40,699 bases of DNA from assembly GCA_902826485.1 (NCBI GenBank), contig CADEEZ010000013.1:1-40699 (forward strand), in the 5' to 3' direction. This stretch comes from an uncultured Gammaproteobacteria bacterium (GTDB lineage Bacteria; Pseudomonadota; Gammaproteobacteria; Berkiellales; Berkiellaceae). Made by a program: the position numbers and the translations under genes. Below, one piece after another: positions 33,833 through 40,699 of this stretch; the stretch's first letter is position 1, and each line of letters opens with the position of its first letter. The notes under the pieces are model-generated. The model was not told where the DNA came from. It worked only from the letters and a program-made list of their open reading frames with translations, and ran no database searches.

Positions 33833-34378
33833 TCAATTCGTAAAACCAAAAGTTTCAGCTAAAAGGTTGACTGTATCGACAATATTTATCAATAAGATCC
33901 CCGCAATGATATGCACAATGCCTTTACCTACGCTACCAGGCTGTGCACCCGAATGGCCCATTTTAGATAAAATTGTCCAACCCCTTAAAAAGGCGATAAA
34001 ACCAATTAATTTCATGTATTTTATCAACACGTCGCTGATTTCTTTCCAATTTTCACCAGAGCTGGTTAAAGAGGCGTACCCAATCATGTCTTCGGCAGGG
34101 GAGATGTCTTTTGCACCTACCCCAAAAATGGTGACCAAAGAACTATCTAAAGTTGAGGGGAAGTACATTAAAATAGCCCCCACCATTAAAAAAACGAGCG
34201 GACCTGCCACTTCACCCTTTTGAGCAGAAGCAAAAGATTGTGTGGCAAATATTTTATACATACCAATGCCACGAAAGATAAAGTAGAGCCCCATCACGTA
34301 AGAAATAGCGGCAACCAGATTAACCAGCTGTTCGAATGCGTAAGTCAGATTCGCGAGGGCGGTGCCTAAATCAACCAT
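33833..34378 (-). CDS. icmC: Dot/Icm inner-membrane protein DotE/IcmC
   Basis: 181 aa with about four hydrophobic segments (near 14-34, 55-74, 128-146, 152-172), close to the Legionella IcmC size (about 194). An N-terminal V-D-L-G-T-A-L-A-N-L stretch precedes the first segment. DotE is an inner-membrane part of the type IVB apparatus of unknown precise role. A G-rich ribosome site (GGGGGGC) lies about eight bases before the ATG, inside a short upstream reading frame. It follows dotF by 49 bp. Confidence 0.9.
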   Translation of the reverse strand: MVDLGTALANLTYAFEQLVNLVAAISYVMGLYFIFRGIGMYKIFATQSFASAQKGEVAGPLVFLMVGAILMYFPSTLDSSLVTIFGVGAKDISPAEDMIGYASLTSSGENWKEISDVLIKYMKLIGFIAFLRGWTILSKMGHSGAQPGSVGKGIVHIIAGILLINIVDTVNLLAETFGFTN

Positions 34379-34402
34379 TTATATTGCCCCCCTATATCTC
34401 AT
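34379..34402 (-). CDS. Possible 7-aa leader peptide before icmC
   Basis: ATG at 34402 opens a seven-codon frame (M-R-Y-R-G-A-I) whose TAA is immediately followed by the icmC ATG. TAGGTAG lies seven bases before its start. It overlaps the G-rich ribosome site of icmC, so its translation could control access to that site. Its length makes chance occurrence quite possible. Confidence 0.3.
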   Translation of the reverse strand: MRYRGAI

Positions 34403-34409
34403 GTTTATA

Positions 34410-34416
34410 CTACCTA
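34410..34416 (-). promoter_or_regulatory. TAGGTAG element before the icmC leader frame
   Basis: TAGGTAGTATAAAC lies directly before ATG 34402; the first 13 bases are identical to the icmJ leader. Confidence 0.45.
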
Positions 34417-34427
34417 TTGTCTACACC

Positions 34428-35468
34428 CTATCTTAATGTCACGCCCGAAGAAGTGATCACCACACCATTTGAAGCGTCAATGACTAGCACCTTCCCGTAA
34501 CGATCTAAACTATCCCCTTCTGTGACAGTGATAGTAGAACCGTCCTTAGATTTTAGCCAAGCACGTCCTGGAATAATGGCATGTACACTCATTGTAGGGG
34601 TAGCGCCAACATTGATTGGACTGGGTCCCGCTGGTTTAGTTTCATATTTGTTACTGCTATAAATAGGTTGCATTTCCCCCTCTGATTGTTGTCTCAGTGC
34701 TTGAGGCTGGGAAGCTTGTTGTTGAGAGGGTTGAGCTTGAGATTTTAAGGTTTTAACGTCTTTATTCAGTTTTTGTACCGAATCGTTAATTGTTGATAGT
34801 TCACGTGTTACCTGGCTCATCCCTTGGTTTAAACTACCCATTGAATCCATTAACTCACTGAACTTGGTTTCAAGTTTACCCATGCGCTCTTGTGATTTTT
34901 TAAAATTTTCCTCTAAGGCATCCAGTTGGCCAGGCTTAGCTATCACTGTACTGGTTGTCTGAGTTGTGGTCGTCGTTGTAGCAGGCGCGGTGAATAAATC
35001 GGGATTTTTATTGGGCGACATCGCGTCTGTCGGCATGGTGTGAGAGGGCACGTCTTGAGCTGAATGAGGTATATTTTGCATGGGCAAAGTTTCAGGTGTG
35101 GGCTGTGCCTGCTGACCAGGTTGAGTCGCCATGGTCGGTTTAGTTGCTATGCTTTGCGCAGTTGTTTGAGGAGTTGATTCTTGTTTAACAACGGGCGCAG
35201 AGACTTCATCAGGCGGACCCGCAAAGATCATTTTATAGCCTTGCCAGCCGATAAAACCAGCAGCAGCTAGCCCAATGAGCCAAGGCAATTTACTGGGTTT
35301 TTTGTCTATTGAAATCCCTTGAGTTCCCGATCGGGTATCTGCTCCCCCAGCGTTGGGAGTTAGAGCATCTTCATCTTCAATAGGTAAGGCGTCATTCGTT
35401 GTGTCTTCCGATTCAAAATCGAACTCCTCTTCGAATTCTTTCATATCATCTTTATTTTCATTTACCAT
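34428..35468 (-). CDS. icmG: Dot/Icm core-complex protein DotF/IcmG
   Basis: 346 aa, longer than Legionella DotF (about 269). Order: an acidic cytoplasmic N-terminus (about 1-45, rich in Glu and Asp), one transmembrane helix (about 62-78), a Pro/Thr/Gln-rich periplasmic spacer (about 85-170), a coiled coil (about 178-240), and a conserved C-terminal domain (about 280-346; V-H-A-I-I-P-G-R-A-W-L). DotF links the inner-membrane platform to the DotC/DotD/DotH outer ring. The extra length lies mainly in the spacer. It is 11 bp after dotG. Confidence 0.9.
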   Translation of the reverse strand: MVNENKDDMKEFEEEFDFESEDTTNDALPIEDEDALTPNAGGADTRSGTQGISIDKKPSKLPWLIGLAAAGFIGWQGYKMIFAGPPDEVSAPVVKQESTPQTTAQSIATKPTMATQPGQQAQPTPETLPMQNIPHSAQDVPSHTMPTDAMSPNKNPDLFTAPATTTTTTQTTSTVIAKPGQLDALEENFKKSQERMGKLETKFSELMDSMGSLNQGMSQVTRELSTINDSVQKLNKDVKTLKSQAQPSQQQASQPQALRQQSEGEMQPIYSSNKYETKPAGPSPINVGATPTMSVHAIIPGRAWLKSKDGSTITVTEGDSLDRYGKVLVIDASNGVVITSSGVTLR

Positions 35469-35479
35469 GGTGACTCACC

Positions 35480-36994
35480 TTACTTGTTTGGCGTTGCTGC
35501 TGTGTTGCTACTATTAACGATTACTGCGGGAGCCGGTAGGACTACAGGAGAAATAGGTCTAACTGCAGGCGCCACTTGCGTTGTTGTTGTGGTCGTTGTT
35601 ACCGCAGGTGTGTCGCTCGGACGTAGGCTCACATCAACATCCCGCATAATTAATACGCCGATGCCAAGCCCTTGATCTACCGTGACCGTAACAGGTGTTT
35701 TAAAGAGAGGTTCAACCGCTTTACCCCATTTTTCGCCTACTGTACCCAGGGCAGTATAGACCTGATCTGTGGGGGAGAGTTCTGGTTTTGTTTGTATTTG
35801 GCTGCCACTTGGATCGGTGGTGGTGGTACCTTGTTGTCCAACCGCTTTACCAAATCCTTCCATAAAAGAAGAGGCAAACAACGAACCATATCTTAATAAA
35901 TAATGATTATCGACATCCGTAGCGAAAGCTGTTCTCGCTGTGTCAGCATCAATGGCATAAGCATCAATGCCAATTGATTCTGGTTTTTTCGGTAAATTCA
36001 TTGTTGAAAAAGAAATCACTACTTTAGAGGCATTGGCAGGTAATTGTATTTTGCCTATTAACCTAGCGCCTTTATATTTACCAGAGACGATAGTGGCCAA
36101 AACGGGGCCTTGTTCATCAGAATTAATAGCCGTATCTAGTATGCCGTATAGCACCGTACCTGCTTTGATAATTTCTCTATACTGAGCGGCTTTTTGTGCA
36201 TTGCTGAGGGCATTAGTGCGACCATCTCGCGATACTCGAGTCGAGTTGTTATCAGCGACATTGGTATTGTCGCCATTGATATTATCTTTGTCTTTTTGTT
36301 TGTCAGCATAAACGCCTCGAACATAAGATTGAGGCGGCACTGAGATCCAATTGGTGGTAGCCCCTTTGGCGTAATTGGCCATTTGTGTTGTGGTTTCTTG
36401 AACAGATTGAAGATATTGCTTTTCTGCAGCTTCTAATTCTTTACGTCGTTGTTCCATATCTGCTTTGCGACGTTTCTCATCTTCAAGTGCGGCTAAGCGC
36501 TTTTTTTGATCATCTAATCTTTTTTGTCTGTCTTCTTCTAATTGACGTTGTTGGTCTTTGGCGTTGAATGTGCCACCTCCCACAAAACCGCCTCGTGAAG
36601 TATCGCCAAAGGGATCGTTACTTTTATCGCCGCCAGCACCCATACCAAATTGAGGGTTTGTGCCTGTTGCACCAAAGGGGTTATTGGGATCAGTTGCACC
36701 AGTGCCTTTAAAAGTAGGGATGGCGCTTTTTTTATCTTTTTCAGCTTCTTCTGCGCGTTTTTTATTTTCTTCTTCTAGTAATTTTCGATATTGTTCCGAG
36801 GTTTGTGTGCCCGGTACAGATTGTGCCTCTCTTGGAACACCGACGGCCTTTGAAGGATTTTGTTTAGCCGGATCTTCCCCCCCTTTGAGATTGGTAATTA
36901 AGAAAATCACCCCAGCAACCAACGTTGCCCCTACAACCAGTACAAGGGTACGTGTTTTGGTATTTTTTAAAGAATTAAGAAAATTTATTGCCAT
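35480..36994 (-). CDS. icmE: Dot/Icm core-complex protein DotG/IcmE, compact form
   Basis: 504 aa. One N-terminal transmembrane helix (about 16-34), a flexible Gly/Asn/Pro-rich spacer (N-P-F-G-A-T-G), a strongly charged coiled coil (about 150-200, rich in R, K, E, L, Q), and a C-terminal VirB10-like domain (about 270-460; K-G-A-R-L-I-G-K, A-I-D-A-D-T-A-R-T, H-Y-L-L-R-Y-G). In Legionella pneumophila DotG is about 1048 aa because of a long array of short repeats in the middle; that array is absent here. The C-terminal channel domain is intact, so it should still span periplasm and outer ring. Confidence 0.92.
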   Translation of the reverse strand: MAINFLNSLKNTKTRTLVLVVGATLVAGVIFLITNLKGGEDPAKQNPSKAVGVPREAQSVPGTQTSEQYRKLLEEENKKRAEEAEKDKKSAIPTFKGTGATDPNNPFGATGTNPQFGMGAGGDKSNDPFGDTSRGGFVGGGTFNAKDQQRQLEEDRQKRLDDQKKRLAALEDEKRRKADMEQRRKELEAAEKQYLQSVQETTTQMANYAKGATTNWISVPPQSYVRGVYADKQKDKDNINGDNTNVADNNSTRVSRDGRTNALSNAQKAAQYREIIKAGTVLYGILDTAINSDEQGPVLATIVSGKYKGARLIGKIQLPANASKVVISFSTMNLPKKPESIGIDAYAIDADTARTAFATDVDNHYLLRYGSLFASSFMEGFGKAVGQQGTTTTDPSGSQIQTKPELSPTDQVYTALGTVGEKWGKAVEPLFKTPVTVTVDQGLGIGVLIMRDVDVSLRPSDTPAVTTTTTTTQVAPAVRPISPVVLPAPAVIVNSSNTAATPNK

Positions 36995-36998
36995 GGTG

Positions 36999-38111
36999 TT
37001 ACAAGCCTTTTAGTACAATGTTAACGGTTACCCCGTTTTCTGTTGCAAGAATAAGCGGCGTTTTCATCATTTCATAAACATGAGTACCGTCAGGGCTTGA
37101 AACGGTAGCCGTCCAAGCAGGAGAAAGTAATTTGAGTTTAGATCGAAAATACATTTTGTTTTGATACACCCACGCTTCTCCATATCTGCCTGCTTCTAGT
37201 TTAATACTGCCTTGAGGCGGGATGCCATCTAAAAAATTAATCAACATAGGATTGACTTGGGCAGGTGTCGTCATCGAAACAGGTAAGATTGGGGCGGTTG
37301 CTTGGGGGCCGCGTCCTGCTACTTGTAAATCGACTCGGAAATCAACTTCTTTTTGACCCGATACCATCGAAATCATAATAGGGGTATCTAAATCTTTTAG
37401 TTTTATGGCCATGTTGCCATGAGAATAAATGCGTAAGCTTTGCACAAATAAGGTATTCGACTGTTGATCCCATTGAACATTAAACGCTTGAGGATCGCCA
37501 ATGCCATAACTGGCAACAGGCCAAGGGGCGCCAGTCGTATCAATAAAATTAACTGAAGTAACAAAACCAGCTGATAAACGAATAAGAGGCGGGATAGAAC
37601 CCGGTTCTAAATTCACCCGTGTCGAAGAGGATATGGGGGTAGGAGGTGCTTTAGGGGTGGTAAATTTAGCTTCTTCTACTATATCAAATAACCTTCTCAT
37701 TTCTTTTATTTGATCTGGGCTCATTGGGAGGGCTTGATTTAACAAAGCCTCAAAAGCCGCATCTCGTTTATTTTTAACAGTCGGTAATTTGGGTTGCTCA
37801 ACGATAGGCACTGCTGCAGGAGGCGTATCTTGTTCTTGAACATATTCCCTGGCTGCTTGCGCTAACTGGGCTTTTTGGTCAGCAGGCAAATTATTAATCG
37901 CCGCAGCCAGTTGGGGATCCTTTAATTGAGGTAATTCCGTTTTGGTGGGAATACCGGGCATAGAGGGATTGGCTTTAACCAAAGGTGCTGCTTGAATGGT
38001 ACTTTGTTGTGTATTATTATCGCCGCCGCCTGCTGCGCCAATCACCGCCGCATGGGCGTTGAAGATAAGGCCAGTAAAGGCGACTAAGCTGATTAACCTA
38101 AAGCTAAGCAT
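36999..38111 (-). CDS. icmK: Dot/Icm core-complex protein DotH/IcmK
   Basis: 370 aa (Legionella about 361). Signal peptide about 1-21 (cleavage after A-H-A), then a helical linker (about 60-150) and two beta-rich domains ending in V-N-I-V-L-K-G-L. The typical R-L-S-A-G-F-V-T-S-V-N-F-I-D motif near 175-190 is present. DotH forms the outer-membrane ring with DotC and DotD. The start overlaps the stop of dotI in a TAATG junction, and dotG starts four bases after its stop. Confidence 0.93.
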   Translation of the reverse strand: MLSFRLISLVAFTGLIFNAHAAVIGAAGGGDNNTQQSTIQAAPLVKANPSMPGIPTKTELPQLKDPQLAAAINNLPADQKAQLAQAAREYVQEQDTPPAAVPIVEQPKLPTVKNKRDAAFEALLNQALPMSPDQIKEMRRLFDIVEEAKFTTPKAPPTPISSSTRVNLEPGSIPPLIRLSAGFVTSVNFIDTTGAPWPVASYGIGDPQAFNVQWDQQSNTLFVQSLRIYSHGNMAIKLKDLDTPIMISMVSGQKEVDFRVDLQVAGRGPQATAPILPVSMTTPAQVNPMLINFLDGIPPQGSIKLEAGRYGEAWVYQNKMYFRSKLKLLSPAWTATVSSPDGTHVYEMMKTPLILATENGVTVNIVLKGL

Positions 38112-38875
38112 TAATTATTCACCCCTTTGCGTGCTTGAAATTGAGCGATACCAATGCCTTTGGGCGATTCAAGGGTATCAACGCGAACAATTAACATGGT
38201 CACGGTAATCTCTAATTTTCTGGGCCCTGAAGAAGACCCCCCTTGAAAAGTGATTAATAAAGGTAATTGAACTTGCCAAGCATAACGATCCATTGAAGTT
38301 GCCACTGCTTCGCGTAAAATAACAGGGGCTTTAAGAGGCACAGCTGATACGATCAATAATTTTTCTTTTACATCGACTAAAGTGTTTTCCGCTTGTAAGG
38401 CTTCAAGGTAATGTTGATATCCTTGCGCAGTAAAATAGGGGCGCAAGTTTTGAATTTGGGTTTCCATTCTATAAAAGTCAAAGTTATAACATGAGGTGGC
38501 GGCCTCAGTTGCCCATTGTAATAAAGGCTGAGTCGATAAATTCGGTTCTTTTAAAGGAACCATTTCAACGAGTCGGGTTGTGCCGTCTGTACTGCTGAAT
38601 GTCGCAAATTGTTGGGCTTTTGGCTTATAAATTAATTGCAAAATATTAAGCGCTAAACTCACTGTACAAATGAGTAAGGCGGTTAAAAATAAAAACATAA
38701 ATTTGGGAAAACTGTCACGATAAAATTTGGTTTGTATTTGTATGGTGGTTAAGTCTTCGGTACGTGCTTTTTTTAGGCCTTCTTTAACCGAAGCATAGGT
38801 GTCTGAAGCGTTCGCGACAAACGACGAAGTAGCCTTAGGGTTCGACTGTTCAGCTTTGTTATTATCAACTGGCAT
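38111..38875 (-). CDS. icmL: Dot/Icm inner-membrane protein DotI/IcmL
   Basis: 254 aa. A polar N-terminus (about 1-55) longer than usual for DotI (about 212 aa), one transmembrane helix (about 59-80), then the periplasmic DotI domain (S-C-Y-N-F-D-F-Y; L-R-P-Y-F-T-A-Q-G-Y; C-terminal S-P-K-G-I-G-I-A-Q-F). Its place directly before dotH marks it as the positional IcmL. DotI forms an inner-membrane ring subcomplex with DotJ, comparable to VirB8. A second DotI-like gene lies 464 bp upstream on the same strand. Confidence 0.92.
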   Translation of the reverse strand: MPVDNNKAEQSNPKATSSFVANASDTYASVKEGLKKARTEDLTTIQIQTKFYRDSFPKFMFLFLTALLICTVSLALNILQLIYKPKAQQFATFSSTDGTTRLVEMVPLKEPNLSTQPLLQWATEAATSCYNFDFYRMETQIQNLRPYFTAQGYQHYLEALQAENTLVDVKEKLLIVSAVPLKAPVILREAVATSMDRYAWQVQLPLLITFQGGSSSGPRKLEITVTMLIVRVDTLESPKGIGIAQFQARKGVNN

Positions 38876-39045
38876 AGTTTATTTCGTTATTTCTAAGTTA
38901 ATTAATTAAGTACAGGATATGCTGTAAATACCCTAAAATAACATAGCATAGTATAGCAATGAATATGCACGTATACATACAAAATATACACTACTATTAA
39001 TTTATCATGTAGTAAAAGGCTGTAGATAGTACCAGTTGGACATTT
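38876..39045 (-). promoter_or_regulatory. 170-bp gap upstream of dotI, likely promoter region
   Basis: This is the largest gap within the Dot/Icm block and is very AT-rich. On the minus strand it contains TATACT, a -10-like hexamer, about 85 bases before the dotI start, but I see no convincing -35 at proper spacing. The separation suggests that dotI-dotH-dotG-dotF and following genes have their own promoter apart from dotB-icmT-dotI2-dotJ. Confidence 0.35.
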
Positions 39046-39333
39046 TTAGCCGAGAACATTGTCTAAATGGGAGGTAGGTGGATTAAGCGGCATAATTCTT
39101 TGTAAACCGCCGTCTGTCGAAGAAGTGTAGTATGAGGGGAAATCTCTTAAAATTCTTTGTGAAATGGCAGCGATTAATAACAAGAGGGCGATAATGGCTA
39201 AAATAAAATTTATTTTGACTATTTTCCGATAATTATTTCTAAAGTAATGACCATGAAAATATTGGCCTTCGTCAGCTGCACCTAAATCGTCTGTGGTAAT
39301 GAGTAAATTTTTAGGTGGTTCTTTTTTTGCCAT
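39046..39333 (-). CDS. icmM: Dot/Icm inner-membrane protein DotJ/IcmM
   Basis: 95 aa, near the family size of about 94. Polar N-terminus, one transmembrane helix (about 38-60) and a short periplasmic tail ending in R-I-M-P-L-N-P-P. It resembles the N-terminal part of DotI, as in other Dot/Icm systems, where DotJ co-assembles with DotI. It lies six bases after the extra DotI-like gene. Confidence 0.85.
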   Translation of the reverse strand: MAKKEPPKNLLITTDDLGAADEGQYFHGHYFRNNYRKIVKINFILAIIALLLLIAAISQRILRDFPSYYTSSTDGGLQRIMPLNPPTSHLDNVLG

Positions 39334-39339
39334 AATAAA

Positions 39340-39981
39340 TTACCCTTCTCTGACAACCATTTGCGCAATACCTAAGCCTGAGGTGTTTTGCAAAGGATTC
39401 ATCCGAATCACTTTGAGCGTAACTACCCAATTATAGGCTTCATATTTTGTTTTTATACCACCTAGCAGGGCAACTTTCATGGGCACTTCGATATCCCAAT
39501 AATAAGTCCCTGAGGCTAAGTGCCCTTGGTTTTTGATGATCACATCTGATATCACTGAACCAAATAATAATTTTTCGTCTTTTACGCGATTTAAATTTAA
39601 AGATTGTTTAATGGCGCTTAAAAATTCTTGATGTCCTTTTACCGTAAAATAAAGCCGAGCATTTTGGAATGCTTGACGATAATTCACAAAGTTATAGTTA
39701 TAACAAGTTTCAAGCGCTTCTACGACCCAACGCATTAATTGCTCATCGGAGACATTTTTTTGATCAACCGGCGTTAATTCTAAAATTTCACCTGTGGCGG
39801 TGGTCGCAAAATAAATAGGACGTGCTTTATCATCATAAAATAGAACATTCAAAGTGATTAATACAGCGATAATCATAATTAAAAGACAATAGAACAACAT
39901 GTTTTGTCTATAACTTTTATAATAAAAAGCATCACGCTGTAATACGGCTTCGAGTGCGCCACTGAATTCTGATTGACTCAT
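39340..39981 (-). CDS. Second DotI/IcmL-like protein
   Basis: 213 aa, the canonical DotI length. One transmembrane helix (about 30-48), then the DotI periplasmic domain: T-C-Y-N-Y-N-F-V-N-Y-R near 93, R-L-Y-F-T-V-K-G-H, and C-terminal S-G-L-G-I-A-Q-M-V. It shares these motifs with the 254-aa DotI in this window but is otherwise divergent, so the duplication is old. AGGGA lies five bases before the ATG. Duplicate icmL genes also occur in Coxiella. It could form mixed rings with DotI/DotJ. Which copy is the true functional counterpart of Legionella IcmL cannot be settled here. Confidence 0.88.
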   Translation of the reverse strand: MSQSEFSGALEAVLQRDAFYYKSYRQNMLFYCLLIMIIAVLITLNVLFYDDKARPIYFATTATGEILELTPVDQKNVSDEQLMRWVVEALETCYNYNFVNYRQAFQNARLYFTVKGHQEFLSAIKQSLNLNRVKDEKLLFGSVISDVIIKNQGHLASGTYYWDIEVPMKVALLGGIKTKYEAYNWVVTLKVIRMNPLQNTSGLGIAQMVVREG

Positions 39982-39993
39982 GATGTCCCTAAT

Positions 39994-40263
39994 TTAATAT
40001 CGATTGCCTTTGTCCCACCAGGGTATGGCTGTTTTTAAATTACCTGCCAGAAAAGTTCTTAAAAAACGCCAAAAAACGGGAACCGTAAATCCAAATTTTT
40101 CAATGACACCAAAAAAAGCCATCGTGCAAATGGCTAAAATAAATGTCCAGAGTCTGATGTGTAATAAAAAAAGCAAAAGCGGAAAAGTAGCATACGCATC
40201 GATGACAAAAAACTTTGGGCGTCTGGCAGAATCTCGCCAATGTGCTGTTTCTGGATTACGCAT
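39994..40263 (-). CDS. icmT: Dot/Icm inner-membrane protein IcmT
   Basis: 89 aa (family about 86). It starts M-R-N-P-E-T-A-H-W-R-D-S-A-R-R-P-K-F-F and has two closely spaced hydrophobic segments (about 23-38 and 40-57), then a basic C-terminus with W-W-D-K-G-N-R-Y. In Legionella, IcmT is needed for export and for pore-formation-mediated egress from the host cell. Its ATG overlaps the dotB stop in a TAATG junction, so the two are coupled. Confidence 0.93.
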   Translation of the reverse strand: MRNPETAHWRDSARRPKFFVIDAYATFPLLLFLLHIRLWTFILAICTMAFFGVIEKFGFTVPVFWRFLRTFLAGNLKTAIPWWDKGNRY

Positions 40264-40699
40264 TAAGATTTAACCCCAGCATCACGGTCGGCGTTTTTAC
40301 TGCCGGCTTGAACCAATTTAAATATTCTTTCGTTAATTAAGCCCGCTTTAAATTTAATTTCAGCATCGGCTAACATGGTTTGGCCACGTTCTTTTAGTAA
40401 GATTCTGGTTTGTTGGGCTAAATTTTCAACAGGCACACCCACTAAAATGTCACGCACTTCTTCATTGAAGGCTAAATATTCTCTTAGGGCAACGCGTTTA
40501 CCATCGGGTGAAGGCACGAGTTTTTGCCAAACGCATAGTCTTAACGTTTCTAAAATATCCAGTGCTCTGCCATGTCGTTCTTCAGAAGGAAAAGTAGAGA
40601 CCATTCTTCTGACACAGTCTGCCACGCCATTACTATGCAAAGTGGTATAAACCGGGTGACCCGTCAATGCAGCATCAATCACGGCTGCAATGGTTTCGG
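40263..40699 (-). CDS. dotB: Dot/Icm secretion ATPase DotB (5' part beyond window)
   Basis: The C-terminal 145 codons of a VirB11/PilT-type ATPase; the frame runs to the right edge, and the GTG at 40682 is internal rather than a start. The E-T-I-A-A-V-I-D-A-A-L-T-G-H-P-V-Y-T-T-L segment belongs to the DotB/PilT region that contains the conserved His box (T-L-H-S-N-G). The Walker A part is not in the window. DotB is the hexameric cytoplasmic ATPase that docks on DotO to power the machine. It is coupled to icmT. Confidence 0.93.
   Translation of the reverse strand, partial: ETIAAVIDAALTGHPVYTTLHSNGVADCVRRMVSTFPSEERHGRALDILETLRLCVWQKLVPSPDGKRVALREYLAFNEEVRDILVGVPVENLAQQTRILLKERGQTMLADAEIKFKAGLINERIFKLVQAGSKNADRDAGVKS

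Overview
The window looks like a piece of an AT-rich gammaproteobacterial chromosome from the order Legionellales (Legionella, Coxiella, Berkiella and relatives). The main reason is a large block of Dot/Icm type IVB secretion genes on the minus strand from about 29.66 kb to the right edge: dotB (partial), icmT, a DotI-like gene, dotJ/icmM, dotI/icmL, dotH/icmK, dotG/icmE, dotF/icmG, dotE/icmC, dotN/icmJ, dotP/icmD and dotO/icmB. A complete System I cytochrome c maturation operon, a SohB peptidase, DapD/DapE and Sel1-repeat and ankyrin-like proteins fit a host-associated gammaproteobacterium. I cannot place it to genus.

Layout: (1) 1-5260, a truncated MFS exporter, a secreted thermonuclease-like protein and three unassigned proteins: a small coiled-coil-like protein, an ankyrin-like repeat protein, and a multi-pass membrane protein with a Ser/Arg-rich tail. 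(2) 5392-6402 sohB. (3) 6542-12912 ccmABCDEFGHI, nine genes overlapping or nearly abutting, including a 36-codon ccmD; then a 36-aa single-pass membrane ORF and a 670-aa Sel1 protein. (4) 15271-17287 dapD-dapE. (5) 17376-21106, a minus-strand island of two small paralogous families of unknown function (3 + 2 members) plus one small secreted protein. (6) 21219-22130 a D-2-hydroxyacid dehydrogenase. (7) 22261-29543 a signalling module: a TonB-dependent receptor diverging from a YfiR-like periplasmic protein, a CHASE8-type hybrid histidine kinase with receiver and HPt, and a REC-PAS-GGDEF(degenerate)-EAL response regulator. (8) the Dot/Icm cluster.

How the parts may work together: the Dot/Icm genes encode the core complex (DotF, DotG, DotH), inner-membrane parts (DotI, DotJ, DotE, DotP, IcmT), ATPases (DotB, DotO) and DotN of the coupling complex. 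The unassigned ankyrin-like, SR-tailed and island proteins are candidate substrates by genomic company only. The signalling module should turn a periplasmic or outer-membrane cue into c-di-GMP breakdown, because the EAL motif is intact and the GGDEF motif is not.

Recurring small structure: each of the four convergent gene junctions that has an intergenic gap carries a palindromic dispersed repeat (three different families). A fifth palindrome lies inside the unknown island. A 7-bp TAGGTAG sequence lies 4-8 nt before five start codons, shared by two Dot/Icm intergenic gaps, both members of one unknown island family, and the Sel1 gene. No stretch longer than 300 bp lacks a gene. I see no rRNA, tRNA, CRISPR array or insertion sequence.
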